DNA of 64,000 nucleotides from Toxotes chatareus (taxonomy: Eukaryota > Chordata > Actinopteri > Toxotidae). This document shows, piece after piece, positions 61,901-64,000 of the stretch (the stretch's first letter is position 1; every line of letters starts with the position of its first letter). The notes beneath the pieces were generated by a model. That model was not told the DNA's origin. It searched no databases and worked only from the letters and a program-made list of their open reading frames with translations. The DNA is taken from assembly GCA_016801885.1 (NCBI GenBank), contig CM028882.1, forward strand, positions 124,001 through 188,000, written 5' to 3'. A program made the translations under genes and the position numbers.

Positions 61901-63309
61901 CTGGCAATCCGTGTTGGCAAGGACAAGCAGCTCCTGGAGAAGGGTATCATCCCCAGCAAGAGCAGGTAGGGCCATCAGCTGGTCCCTTTTTTAGTAACAT
62001 AAAGCCTGTGAAGTTGTGTGTTTCAGAGGTTGGACACCTACAGCTACTTTCCATAATTAAAATGACTCACATTGAAAAAGGCAGCAAGGTGGCATGAACT
62101 TAATGATCAGGTATGAACCAGGACAGGTGACAGGAGTTGGACTTTTGAATCCAGGTGCTTATTTGTGATGCAACAGTTGCTTCCGTACTGCTAATCCTGT
62201 TTCCACACAGCAGTGTTTCTATGTGTTTTTATAAATGTAAGCTCTGAGTCCAGCTATTTACCACCCTGTCTGCAGTCAGTCACTCTTCTCTTAAGAGTTA
62301 CAGCCCAGAGTAATGCAAGGTCACCACCACACCACACACATTTACTGTCACTGCTCTGTGACTGTGACTCAAACAAGCACAGCAACCTTAGAGAATCCTA
62401 ATCACTCCTGTTAGCTGTATGTCAAACGTGTTTGAAAGGCAACCCTAGGTAAGGTTAAAAACCAACAAACCAAATTGAATAGAAGGCCACTATTCAGGGC
62501 TCAGGTCTTAAATACAATTATAGTGGAAGGATTTTGATTATTACAAACCGGATGTTTGATGTATAATACTGTTAAAGATTGTAAAATATATCCTTGTATG
62601 CATTTGGAGTTTTGTGAATGAAAGTGAAGCTTTCACGGGCGAAGCATGTGGGCTCTAATGTTTTTTTACTTCCCAGTTAGTACAAAAGAGGCTCTGTGTG
62701 AGGTGTGAAAGGTTTGGTGTAATGCTCCTCATCTGAGAGTGACAATCACATGATTACGGGTTCACTTAAATAAAATGAAACAGCACTCCTCATTATCCGT
62801 CACATCATAGAAGTGCCAAAATAGAGAAAGCAGAATAATTCTGACATGCCAGTCTTTTTCCTCTCTGATGCTGTATGACTTGTGGTGACATACTACATAA
62901 GATAAAACAATTGTCACACCCAGCTTTTTTTTTTTTTTTTTTAAATTATGTTCATCTAGTTTAAAGAGAGGTATGAGAGACATATTTCAGATCAGACCGA
63001 CACATTCAGAGGTTTCTATAACATGTACAGTTTGATGCTCTACAAAGTTTCAGAGCTGGTTTTATACGAGAACATTTATTTGGTAATGAATATATAATGA
63101 AGGGGTATTTGTCCTCGCTAACAGAGCGGAGCAGATGGCCAGTGTCCAGAGCTCTCATAAAGCTGTTGTGGGCGATCGAGCTGACTTCTGGCGGTTGCGA
63201 GGCCAGCGTTCCATGAGGAGGAAGGACTTGAGGAAGAGCCGAGAAAATCTGAGCACTCAGACCCTGGCCACTCGCTTCCCAGCATACGAACGAGTGGTGC
63301 TCCGAGAGG
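7722..63309 (+). CDS. tjp2: tjp2, tight junction protein ZO-2, 14 exons, 3' incomplete
   Basis: ZO-2 is a cytoplasmic MAGUK scaffold of epithelial tight junctions; family members bind claudins through PDZ1, dimerise through PDZ2 and link to occludin, catenins and actin further on. The joined exons give about 690 residues in one frame: PDZ1 about 30-117 (loop GFGIAVSGG), basic Arg/Ser linker about 118-275, PDZ2 about 277-360 (loop YGLRLGS), acidic/Ser linker to about 468, PDZ3 about 470-550 (loop VGLRLAGG), SH3 about 560-628, then the hinge. The linker motif SLERGLD, the SRGRS words, and PDZ1 ending KRPRKV identify ZO-2 rather than ZO-1 or ZO-3. The guanylate kinase-like and C-terminal exons lie beyond the right edge. 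Whether it is tjp2a or tjp2b is unresolved. Confidence 0.95.
8441..8500. repeat. GT microsatellite
   Basis: About 60 bases of interrupted GT repeat with occasional TT and AT breaks. A shorter impure GT stretch follows near 8597. Confidence 0.95.
13868..14549. mobile_element. Tc1/mariner-like element remnant with 93-bp inverted ends
   Basis: Begins CAGTATTGTTCAAAATAAT and ends with its reverse complement, with TA on both sides (13866-13867 and 14550-14551). The two arms (13868-13960 and 14457-14549) match over about 93 bases with few changes. There is no transposase; the middle is short and occupied by a LINE fragment. The TA target site and long inverted ends point to the Tc1/mariner superfamily. 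Confidence 0.85.
13961..14290 (+). pseudogene. LINE reverse transcriptase fragment (CR1/L2, Rex1-like)
   Basis: Translation gives [18 protein letters not shown] in one frame and, after a one-base shift near 14085, [10 protein letters not shown] and [12 protein letters not shown] in another. These are conserved fingers/palm motifs of CR1/L2-type reverse transcriptases (the FADD-box residues are not included). The piece is truncated at both ends, frameshifted and non-functional. It sits inside the Tc1-like element above. Confidence 0.85.
18017..18068. repeat. perfect 26-bp tandem duplication
   Basis: Two identical adjacent copies, 18017-18042 and 18043-18068, each containing GTACACCTTAAGAACTGATT. 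It looks like a recent slippage or unequal exchange product. Confidence 0.95.
18485..18535. repeat. perfect 16-bp hairpin
   Basis: GTAAGGAGACAGTAAA at 18485-18500 is the exact reverse complement of 18520-18535, with a 19-base loop. No flanking duplication was found. The stem is short for a microRNA precursor. Confidence 0.85.
19892..19938. repeat. C run and CA/CTCACG microsatellite
   Basis: A run of eight C is followed by a CA repeat and then repeated CTCACG units. Confidence 0.9.
21239..21667 (+). pseudogene. zinc-knuckle (gag-like) retroelement remnant
   Basis: A 142-codon open frame contains the CX2CX4HX4C knuckle [14 protein letters not shown], the RNA-binding motif of retroelement Gag proteins, followed by a basic/Pro-Val stretch. 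Nothing recognisable as a capsid, protease or polymerase lies nearby, and a (AAATA)n A-rich tract follows at 21645-21675. I read it as an isolated piece of an LTR-retrotransposon or a domesticated remnant. The frame is not interrupted, which is slightly unusual for old debris. No start or promoter can be supported. Confidence 0.5.
23237..23274. repeat. perfect 15-bp hairpin inside the piggyBac-like element
   Basis: CAAGAGCTATCCAAA (23237-23251) pairs exactly with 23260-23274; the 8-base loop contains the self-complementary TGGCCA. Outer bases also pair partly. Confidence 0.9.
23622..23830 (+). mobile_element. tRNA-Lys-like SINE, copy 1
   Basis: The head resembles a lysine tRNA: an A-box-like TTAGTTCAATTGGTAGAA, anticodon-arm region ATGAGACTCAAT and B box GGGTTTGAGCCCCAC. 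The body contains a 10-bp hairpin (23710-23719 with 23736-23745), then GGACTGGG and a GCGGCAGATGATGACAT end. It shares head, body order and end with the copy at 63373, so it is a SINE rather than a tRNA gene. The anticodon loop is degenerate. Confidence 0.75.
25560..25625 (+). repeat. fragment of a dispersed teleost repeat (GAAGAAGC... GATGAGAGGTGAAACG)
   Basis: ACTGAAGAAGCTTCTCGGAT followed by GAGAGGTGAAACGTCTTCC matches, with changes, the two arms of the fold-back at 33539-33664. The same sequence is common in teleost genomes in my memory, often in retroelement-derived DNA; its exact family I cannot name. Confidence 0.6.
25866..25919. repeat. CA microsatellite
   Basis: An almost pure CA repeat of about 54 bases. 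It borders the CCCTAA-like repeat that follows. Confidence 0.97.
25921..26215 (+). repeat. dispersed repeat with CCTAACCC-like core, copy 1
   Basis: Runs from GTCCTTGTCTTACATCAG through a stretch of degenerate (CCTAAA)n/(CCCTTA)n words to CAAACAGCCATTTAAATGTG and GGGTCCAGCATTTTGG. Inverted, partial copies occur at about 35070-35290, 51232-51368 and 54400-54550. CA runs lie beside this copy and the one in intron 7. Confidence 0.7.
26957..27004. repeat. two adjacent short perfect hairpins
   Basis: TATCAGGG/CCCTGATA (about 26952-26971) and AGGATGCAG (26980-26988)/CTGCATCCT (26996-27004) lie within 60 bases, ending four bases before the target duplication of the next hAT element. Confidence 0.8.
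27016..27908. mobile_element. non-autonomous hAT element (893 bp)
   Basis: Ends TAGGGGTGTGTC and GACACACCCCTA are exact inverted repeats, flanked by the identical 8-bp duplication GTGTAAAT (27008-27015 and 27909-27916). The left part has many CGATTCGATT words. No transposase motif is present in the short frames of the right part. The 8-bp target duplication assigns it to hAT. Confidence 0.9.
29340..29520 (+). repeat. dispersed repeat (GGTCCTGGAG... GGAACTACCA), copy 1
   Basis: CATGGCAAAACATGGTCCTG then CTACTGTAACGGGAACTACC and CTGTGGACAGATTTTGT match an inverted copy at 51498-51640. It appears unrelated to the hAT element starting at 29541. Confidence 0.65.
30633..30965 (-). other. probable intron of the hAT transposase
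   Basis: On the minus strand, CAG|GTATCG is the donor and CATTCCTGTAG| the acceptor; both sides are in phase 0 and the flanking frames join. The alternative is that the frame simply ends and the region is spacer. Confidence 0.55.
31287..32071. mobile_element. non-autonomous hAT element nested in the hAT transposase
   Basis: Begins CAGGGATGTCAAAGTCAA; ends TTGACTTTGACATATAGG. The inner 12-13 bases of the ends are perfect inverted repeats. It is flanked by the 8-bp duplication ATGTAAAA (31279-31286 and 32072-32079). The right part has GGGCCGGATGTGGCCCGCGG-type palindromic GC words. No coding sequence. It inserted within the transposase reading frame of the older element. Confidence 0.92.
33539..33664. 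repeat. fold-back: two copies of a dispersed repeat head to head
   Basis: GACTTGGTTGTAG at the left pairs with CTACAACCAAGTCC at the right, and ATCCAAGAGGC with GCCTCTTGGAT nearer the centre. Each arm is a variant of the repeat seen at 25560-25625; the right arm keeps the order GGATAAAGAGATGAAATGTC. Confidence 0.75.
33890..34130 (+). promoter_or_regulatory. tjp2: CpG-rich island, likely internal promoter of tjp2
   Basis: A sharp island of GC and CpG inside AT-rich intron, with CCTGCGCAGGAAGTGGAGG (NRF1-like TGCGCA next to an ETS-like GGAAGTG) and GCGCGATGCGAGCGC. It overlaps a coding-competent exon with a strong donor, so it is best read as a second tjp2 promoter. The sites are pattern matches only. 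Initiation could lie between 33800 and 33954. Confidence 0.55.
33955..34047 (+). CDS. tjp2: candidate alternative first exon 1b of tjp2
   Basis: An ATG in good context (GGCCATGT) opens 31 codons beginning [19 protein letters not shown] and ending GAGGA at a consensus donor GTGAGT (34048). It ends in phase 0, exactly what exon 2 (39056) needs. The encoded N-terminus is strongly basic, with RRKW and repeated R residues, then Gly/Ala-rich. Mammalian TJP2 also has alternative promoters giving different N-termini, one with a basic segment as I recall it. No transcript evidence is available here. Confidence 0.55.
34327..34557 (+). CDS. tjp2: possible alternative first exon 1c of tjp2
   Basis: From an ATG with G at -3, 77 codons ([18 protein letters not shown]..., a GGGIGDGGG run, then [20 protein letters not shown]) remain open to a possible donor GTGGGA in phase 0. 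An acceptor-like CTCTGCTCATAG lies at about 34300, so it could also be a 5'UTR or internal exon, but reading from exon 1b into it meets a stop. Composition is GC-rich like its neighbour island. The donor is not strong and I do not recognise the sequence. Confidence 0.3.
35070..35290 (-). repeat. CCTAACCC-like dispersed repeat, copy 2 (partial)
   Basis: ATAGGGTTAGGGTTAGGCAT and GTAAGGGGCTAGGGAATAC are the inverse of the core in copy 1. Confidence 0.65.
36579..36941. mobile_element. probable MITE with CCCTTTTA ends, carrying an insertion
   Basis: CCCCTTTTATACAG at the left and CTGTGTAAAAGGG at the right form imperfect inverted ends around a sequence with ATTATGCCTCACCGTTATG and CTTTAAGACGGCAG. 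Without the inserted piece it would be about 160 bp. The target duplication could not be set. Confidence 0.5.
36611..36797 (-). mobile_element. short LINE/SINE 3' end inserted with 13-bp duplication
   Basis: A 187-bp sequence starting CCATCCATCCATTTTCTATA and containing CACACCCTGGACTGGTTGCC, flanked by perfect copies of CAAGGCAGGAATG (36598-36610 and 36798-36810). Related copies lie at 42575-42735 and 56745-56945 in the opposite orientation. The family is very common in teleosts. Confidence 0.85.
37952..37980. repeat. GT/GA microsatellite
   Basis: A GT repeat runs directly into a GA repeat. Confidence 0.95.
38500..38665 (+). mobile_element. LINE 3' tail with (CCTGAA)n
   Basis: CTACCTACGGGTACAAATAA (AATAAA inside) is followed by CCTGAACCTGAAACCTGAGC-type repeats. 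This layout, a short 3'UTR with a microsatellite-like tail, is typical of CR1/L2-type LINEs. No coding part is left. Confidence 0.55.
39056..39109 (+). CDS. tjp2: tjp2 exon 2 (start of PDZ1)
   Basis: Eighteen codons after the acceptor TTCACTACAG, giving [18 protein letters not shown], then donor GTGAGT. Phase 0 at both ends. The [11 protein letters not shown] block is the first beta strand leading into PDZ1 in all ZO proteins. The internal ATG (39065) is a possible start for transcripts that skip an upstream coding exon. Confidence 0.95.
39439..39530 (+). mobile_element. Tc1-like terminal repeat, single end
   Basis: TAGTGTGGTCCAAAAGTCTG starts a sequence that looks like the inverted end of a teleost Tc1-like element. 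The matching opposite end was not found, so only a remnant is claimed. Confidence 0.45.
40370..40980. repeat. degenerate tandem array, unit about 135-150 bp
   Basis: Recurring words GCACAAATGTTGACTGTGAC, GATATCTCAAGAACGC, GGAGGTCAAAGGTCAAGGTC and CACTGTGACC appear in the same order in four to five units. Spacing between the GCACAAATGTT words is about 130-150. A half unit is found again at about 42283-42330, beyond the nested LINE. Confidence 0.8.
41095..42235 (+). pseudogene. LINE endonuclease-region fragment (CR1/L2, Rex1-like), broken
   Basis: Pieces in order: [16 protein letters not shown] (start of ORF2) at 41103-41160, [20 protein letters not shown] at 41570-41640, and [17 protein letters not shown] to [15 protein letters not shown] at about 42010-42180. 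These are typical of the endonuclease and the spacer before the reverse transcriptase. Frames change several times and a SINE interrupts it. It lies within the tandem array of intron 2. Confidence 0.75.
41210..41483 (-). mobile_element. tRNA-derived SINE within the LINE fragment
   Basis: On the minus strand the head reads GGCCGTGGTGCAGCAAGTTA (A-box region) and CACTGGTTCGATTCCTCGAC (B box GGTTCGATTCC). The other end has CTTTATTTGTCCCTCAAGCT, a common 3' part of a teleost SINE family. No clear target duplication was found. Confidence 0.65.
42575..42735 (+). mobile_element. LINE/SINE 3' end, same family as 36611
   Basis: CCTCCTACAGTCCAGAGACA, then GATCAGGTTCATTGGTGACT and AAATTGTCTGTAGGTGAGAA match the copy at 56745-56945 base for base in many places. 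Confidence 0.7.
43888..44012 (+). CDS. tjp2: tjp2 exon 3 (PDZ1 core)
   Basis: Starts after TTTTTCTGTAG with [17 protein letters not shown] and ends GGPADGLL plus two bases before donor GTACGT (phase 2). It holds the carboxylate-binding loop GFGI and the first half of the PDZ1 fold. The codon split at the end completes to Phe with exon 4, where mammals have Gln. Confidence 0.95.
44013..44471 (+). other. tjp2: tjp2 intron 3
   Basis: A 459-bp intron with canonical GTACGT...TTTTTGTCCAG ends. Nothing else recognised. Confidence 0.9.
44472..44574 (+). CDS. tjp2: tjp2 exon 4 (PDZ1 end)
   Basis: Enters after TTTTTGTCCAG in phase 2 and reads ENDRVIQVN...[16 protein letters not shown], ending at donor GTGAGT in phase 0. 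It carries the alpha-2 helix region of PDZ1 ([10 protein letters not shown]). A pseudo-open frame continues into the intron but the donor is strong. Confidence 0.95.
44945..45262. repeat. TTGATA minisatellite
   Basis: Roughly nine degenerate units of about 36-40 bp, each with GGTGTATTGATA or GGTTATTGATACT words, e.g. TTGATACTGTGGTGTATTGA. Half-units of about 18-20 bp alternate. Confidence 0.85.
45676..45713 (-). mobile_element. Tc1-like terminal repeat, single end
   Basis: GGGCTACCCAAATCTTTGCA followed by CATAACTGTA resembles a widespread Tc1-like inverted end. The partner end was not identified upstream, so it is a remnant. Confidence 0.4.
45915..46431 (+). CDS. tjp2: tjp2 exon 5 (PDZ1 last strand, basic linker, PDZ2 start)
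   Basis: The largest exon in view (517 bp), from acceptor TTTTTTCTTGTCAG to donor GTAAAA, phase 0 in and 1 out. It begins [10 protein letters not shown], closing PDZ1, then runs through a low-complexity Arg/Ser/Gly/Tyr linker with RGRSRGRS and SLERGLD and many SP and RS dipeptides, and ends [11 protein letters not shown] at the first strand of PDZ2. In mammalian ZO-2 this linker carries nuclear localisation and phosphorylation sites; that role here is inferred. A run of [11 protein letters not shown] makes the fish linker glycine-rich. Confidence 0.95.
46707..46728. repeat. CA microsatellite
   Basis: About 22 bases of pure CA repeat at the downstream end of the LINE fragment. Confidence 0.9.
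46729..47400 (-). pseudogene. L2-type LINE reverse transcriptase C-terminal fragment
   Basis: On the minus strand the frames read [18 protein letters not shown], then [19 protein letters not shown] and [15 protein letters not shown], then after a shift [26 protein letters not shown] and [10 protein letters not shown]. These are the thumb and C-terminal motifs of L2-clade elements. At least two frameshifts and truncated ends make it dead. Confidence 0.88.
48174..48277 (+). CDS. tjp2: tjp2 exon 6 (PDZ2 core)
   Basis: Begins after GTGTTTTTGTAG, phase 1, and reads [15 protein letters not shown]...[11 protein letters not shown] before donor GTGCAC, phase 0. It contains the PDZ2 loop YGLRLGS and the region that mediates domain-swapped dimers of ZO proteins. 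Confidence 0.95.
48278..48775 (+). other. tjp2: tjp2 intron 6
   Basis: A 498-bp intron, GTGCAC...GCATGCACAG, no recognised content. Confidence 0.9.
48776..48929 (+). CDS. tjp2: tjp2 exon 7 (PDZ2 end, acidic tail)
   Basis: Starts after GTGCATGCACAG with [29 protein letters not shown], the signature second half of ZO PDZ2, and ends in the acidic stretch DSDSDND before donor GTTAGT (phase 1). The same phase-1 end could also splice to the candidate terminal exon at 50145. Confidence 0.95.
50145..50164 (+). CDS. tjp2: candidate alternative terminal exon of tjp2 (coding part)
   Basis: The acceptor TTGTCTGTTTTCTCTTCCAG is among the strongest in the window. Joined to exon 7 (phase 1) it reads D-N-M-S-Y-F and stops with TAG at 50162-50164. 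It would replace exons 8 onward and end ZO-2 right after PDZ2 and the acidic DSDSDND tail. The 3' region to about 50360 carries poly(A) signals. No transcript evidence is available; a retro-inserted 3'UTR or chance is possible. Confidence 0.4.
50333..50342 (+). terminator. tjp2: overlapping poly(A) signals of the candidate terminal exon
   Basis: AATAAATAAA gives two overlapping AATAAA hexamers about 170 bases after the TAG, with a GTGTGATT-type GU-rich stretch about 25 bases downstream (50368). No genomic A run follows, which argues against a retrocopy. Confidence 0.45.
51232..51368 (-). repeat. CCTAACCC-like dispersed repeat, copy 3
   Basis: Inverse of copy 1: ACCCCACATGTTTAAATGGC, a degenerate TTAGGTTAGGG-type core, and GGGGCTTAGGGAATGCATTA. 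It is preceded by a GT run at 51153-51183. Confidence 0.7.
51498..51640 (-). repeat. dispersed repeat, inverted copy of 29340-29520
   Basis: CTGTCCACAGATAGACAG, GGTAGTTCCCACTACAGTAG and CCTCCAGGACCACATTTTGC are the reverse complement of the words in copy 1. Confidence 0.65.
52571..52656 (+). other. weak exon-like stretch ending in an A run
   Basis: A strong pyrimidine tract (CTCTCTCTCTCTCTTCAG) precedes 52571. Read in tjp2 phase from exon 7 the stretch gives EPHSDG and stops at 52587-52589, and AATAAA touches a 21-base A run at 52634. The short length and genomic A run make a retro-inserted tail or a simple-sequence accident more likely than a terminal exon. Confidence 0.12.
53585..53690 (+). 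CDS. tjp2: tjp2 exon 8 (linker 2)
   Basis: Acceptor CTGTCTGTCTGCAG; reads [21 protein letters not shown] and a Ser-rich stretch; donor GTAGGA, phase 2. The pattern D[IM]SE[IM]ES followed by SPEERR matches the segment after PDZ2 in ZO-2. No fold is expected; it is a disordered phosphorylatable linker. Confidence 0.9.
53691..54582 (+). other. tjp2: tjp2 intron 8
   Basis: An 892-bp intron. Its right third carries a partial CCTAACCC-like repeat in inverse orientation (54400-54550); the rest is plain. Confidence 0.9.
54400..54550 (-). repeat. CCTAACCC-like dispersed repeat, copy 4
   Basis: AAGACTTGGTTTTATGATTC, GTTTAGGTTTAGGCTAAGG and GGATTAGGGAATGCATGAT are the inverse of copy 1 and parallel to copy 3. 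Confidence 0.7.
54583..54701 (+). CDS. tjp2: tjp2 exon 9 (linker 2)
   Basis: Acceptor TGTGGAACAG; phase 2 in, 1 out, giving [21 protein letters not shown] and a Thr/Glu-rich tail ending at donor GTTATC, a weaker donor. Similar in length and position to the divergent linker of mammalian ZO-2. Identity rests on phase continuity with exons 8 and 10. Confidence 0.85.
54898..54961 (+). CDS. tjp2: tjp2 exon 10 (linker before PDZ3)
   Basis: A 64-bp exon after CTTATCTACAG reading [21 protein letters not shown], donor GTAAGC, phase 2. The [11 protein letters not shown] block is strongly conserved in ZO-2 just before PDZ3. Intron 9 upstream is only 196 bp. Confidence 0.93.
56573..56618. repeat. 23-bp tandem duplication
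   Basis: Two adjacent copies of a unit starting CTGTTAGCCTGTTAGCCAT, differing at one base; the unit itself contains an 8-bp duplication CTGTTAGC. Confidence 0.95.
56745..56945 (+). mobile_element. LINE/SINE 3' end, same family as 36611 and 42575
   Basis: Words GGTTTCCTCTCACAGTCAAA, GGTTAATTGGGGACCCTAAA and GTCCAGGGTGTACCCCCGCC define the common teleost 3' end. It ends near CAGCTGGGACTGGCTTATAC. Confidence 0.75.
58044..58194 (+). CDS. tjp2: tjp2 exon 11 (PDZ3 core)
   Basis: Acceptor TTTTTCCTGCAG; reads [20 protein letters not shown] and continues [20 protein letters not shown] to GDQILK, donor GTAGCC, phase 0. It contains the PDZ3 carboxylate loop VGLRLAGG. The sequence is the best-conserved block of the gene in the window. 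Confidence 0.97.
58352..58460 (+). CDS. tjp2: tjp2 exon 12 (PDZ3 end)
   Basis: Acceptor TATGTTTTGAAG (weak pyrimidine tract); reads [20 protein letters not shown] and ends ILAQSKPD before donor GTAAGA, phase 1. Intron 11 upstream is 157 bp. The [15 protein letters not shown] block closes PDZ3. Confidence 0.95.
60345..60397 (+). repeat. 53-bp direct repeat, copy A
   Basis: Matches 60731-60782 in the same orientation (GTGCAGC[C/T]AGC[T/C]TGCC[T/G]TGGCA, CAGTGGATTG, GTCA[A/G]TATGACTG) at roughly 85-90 percent by eye. Confidence 0.8.
60479..60530. repeat. perfect 13-bp inverted repeat with a third copy
   Basis: CTGTAAAGTGTAT (60479-60491) is the exact complement of 60518-60530, and a further ATACACTTTGC copy lies in the loop, so two alternative stems are possible. 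Confidence 0.85.
60731..60782 (+). repeat. 53-bp direct repeat, copy B
   Basis: Second copy of the unit at 60345; the copies are 386 bases apart and enclose the hairpin at 60479. Confidence 0.8.
61746..61965 (+). CDS. tjp2: tjp2 exon 13 (SH3 domain)
   Basis: Acceptor TTTTGTATGTGTCTAG; begins [20 protein letters not shown] and covers the whole SH3 core, with [23 protein letters not shown] and NWLAIRVGK, to donor GTAGGG, phase 2. After NWLAIRVG the sequence [12 protein letters not shown] is a few residues longer than I recall for mammalian ZO-2 and resembles ZO-1 in length, which is an inference from memory of the family. Confidence 0.96.
61966..63124 (+). other. tjp2: tjp2 intron 13
   Basis: A 1.2-kb AT-rich intron, GTAGGG...CTAACAG, with a T run at 62925-62942 and no recognised element. 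Confidence 0.9.
63125..63309 (+). CDS. tjp2: tjp2 exon 14 (SH3-GuK hinge)
   Basis: Acceptor CTCGCTAACAG; reads AEQMASVQ, then [14 protein letters not shown], a basic KDLRKSREN segment and [11 protein letters not shown], ending at donor GTGGGT, phase 1. This is the U5 hinge between SH3 and guanylate kinase-like domains, implicated in MAGUKs in intramolecular regulation. The next exon is not in the window. Confidence 0.95.
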
Positions 63310-64000
63310 GTGGGTGGAACACCTCTTTTGGACTTTTTTCTCTATGTCTCTGTTTATGAAAATATTGAAAAAGTCGCTTCAGGGGCAGAATTTTTGTAGA
63401 GCACGAGACTCAATCTCTCGGGGTCATGGGTTTGAGCCCCACTTCGGGCGGCACCACCTCCCATGGGCCCACCACCCATGGGAGATGCCGTAGGACTTAG
63501 GTGCATTTTGGACTGGGTGAAAGTCGCTCCCACTACCTGGGCCCGGACCCAGAAAAGCGGCAGATGATGACATGACATAACATGTCTGCTTCACAAAGTG
63601 GTTGAAAATAGTAAAAATATTTTATGTAGCATAATACAACAAAAACTGATGAAATTAATCAAAATTCAGGCTGTGGAGGCAATGAGCAGTCTTGTCACAG
63701 TCCATTATTAAGTCTTAGATTTAAGATTTGAGACAGCTTTTCAACTTATGCTGTCTGAAAAGGTTCTAATATGCACCAATGACCCAGAGTCAGATATTAA
63801 TGTTTAAAGATCACTTACTGATATATTGGCATGCCTAATTTCATTAATCTGATTTTAGCTATTAATTATAAGTATGTCAAAGATATGTTTGAGGTAATTT
63901 AGAAACTCCACCAGCCTTGAAAATCTAGTATAGATCAGGTTTTGTTCAAAGCCACTTGAGTTGGCCAAAAATATGTAAATGTTATGTTCTGCAAGCAGCC
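63310..64000 (+). other. tjp2: tjp2 intron 14, incomplete
   Basis: Starts at donor GTGGGT and continues past the window edge. It contains the second tRNA-Lys-like SINE; 63600-64000 is AT-rich without recognised content. The first guanylate kinase-like exon is not reached. Confidence 0.85.
63373..63578 (+). mobile_element. tRNA-Lys-like SINE, copy 2
   Basis: The A-box region is damaged, but GTAGAGCACGAGACTCAAT and GGGTTTGAGCCCCAC are intact. The body has a perfect 10-bp hairpin CTCCCATGGG/CCCATGGGAG (63458-63467, 63475-63484), then GGACTGGG, CCCGGACCC and the end AGCGGCAGATGATGACAT shared with copy 1 (23622). Confidence 0.8.

Noticed and set aside
1..64000. CRISPR arrays, bacterial-type operons, prophage or viral genes.
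   Set aside because: No regularly spaced repeats with unique spacers and no such genes; the sequence is vertebrate genomic DNA with spliced exons.

Overview
The window looks like nuclear DNA of a ray-finned (probably percomorph teleost) fish. It carries one recognisable gene with small GT-AG exons, and its introns hold the usual teleost mix of hAT, Tc1-like and piggyBac-like DNA elements, CR1/L2-type (Rex1-like) LINE pieces, tRNA-derived SINEs, a solo LTR and CA/GT microsatellites.

The gene is tjp2, encoding the tight-junction scaffold ZO-2, on the + strand. Fourteen coding exons can be placed to the base from splice sites and reading phase: 7722-7781, 39056-39109, 43888-44012, 44472-44574, 45915-46431, 48174-48277, 48776-48929, 53585-53690, 54583-54701, 54898-54961, 58044-58194, 58352-58460, 61746-61965 and 63125-63309. 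They join without a frameshift into 690 codons plus one base: a short N-terminus, PDZ1, a basic Arg/Ser-rich linker typical of ZO-2, PDZ2, an acidic/Ser linker, PDZ3, SH3 and the start of the hinge before the guanylate kinase-like domain. The gene runs off the right edge inside intron 14. The paralog (tjp2a or tjp2b) cannot be told from the sequence alone.

The most interesting parts are extra gene ends hidden in the introns. Intron 1 (31 kb) holds a GC-rich, CpG-rich island with a second in-frame first exon (33955-34047, donor GTGAGT, phase 0), and a weaker third one at 34327-34557. Intron 7 holds a possible alternative last exon at 50145: a pyrimidine-tract acceptor, six in-frame codons, a stop, then overlapping AATAAA signals. 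If used, it would give a short ZO-2 made of PDZ1 and PDZ2 only.

Layout: 1-7289 is intergenic (possible tail of an unidentified upstream gene, a hairpin, a solo LTR with perfect target duplication, a LINE-like 3' end). 7290-7781 is the promoter, 5'UTR and exon 1. Intron 1 is a transposon graveyard: a Tc1-like element holding a LINE fragment, a zinc-knuckle remnant, a piggyBac-like element holding a SINE, two hAT insertions with perfect 8-bp target duplications, one of them with a second hAT nested inside its transposase gene, and many minor repeats. Intron 2 carries a tandem array broken up by a LINE that is itself broken by a SINE. Introns 4, 5, 7, 10, 12 and 14 carry further repeats. No CRISPR array, genuine tRNA or rRNA gene, or viral gene was found.
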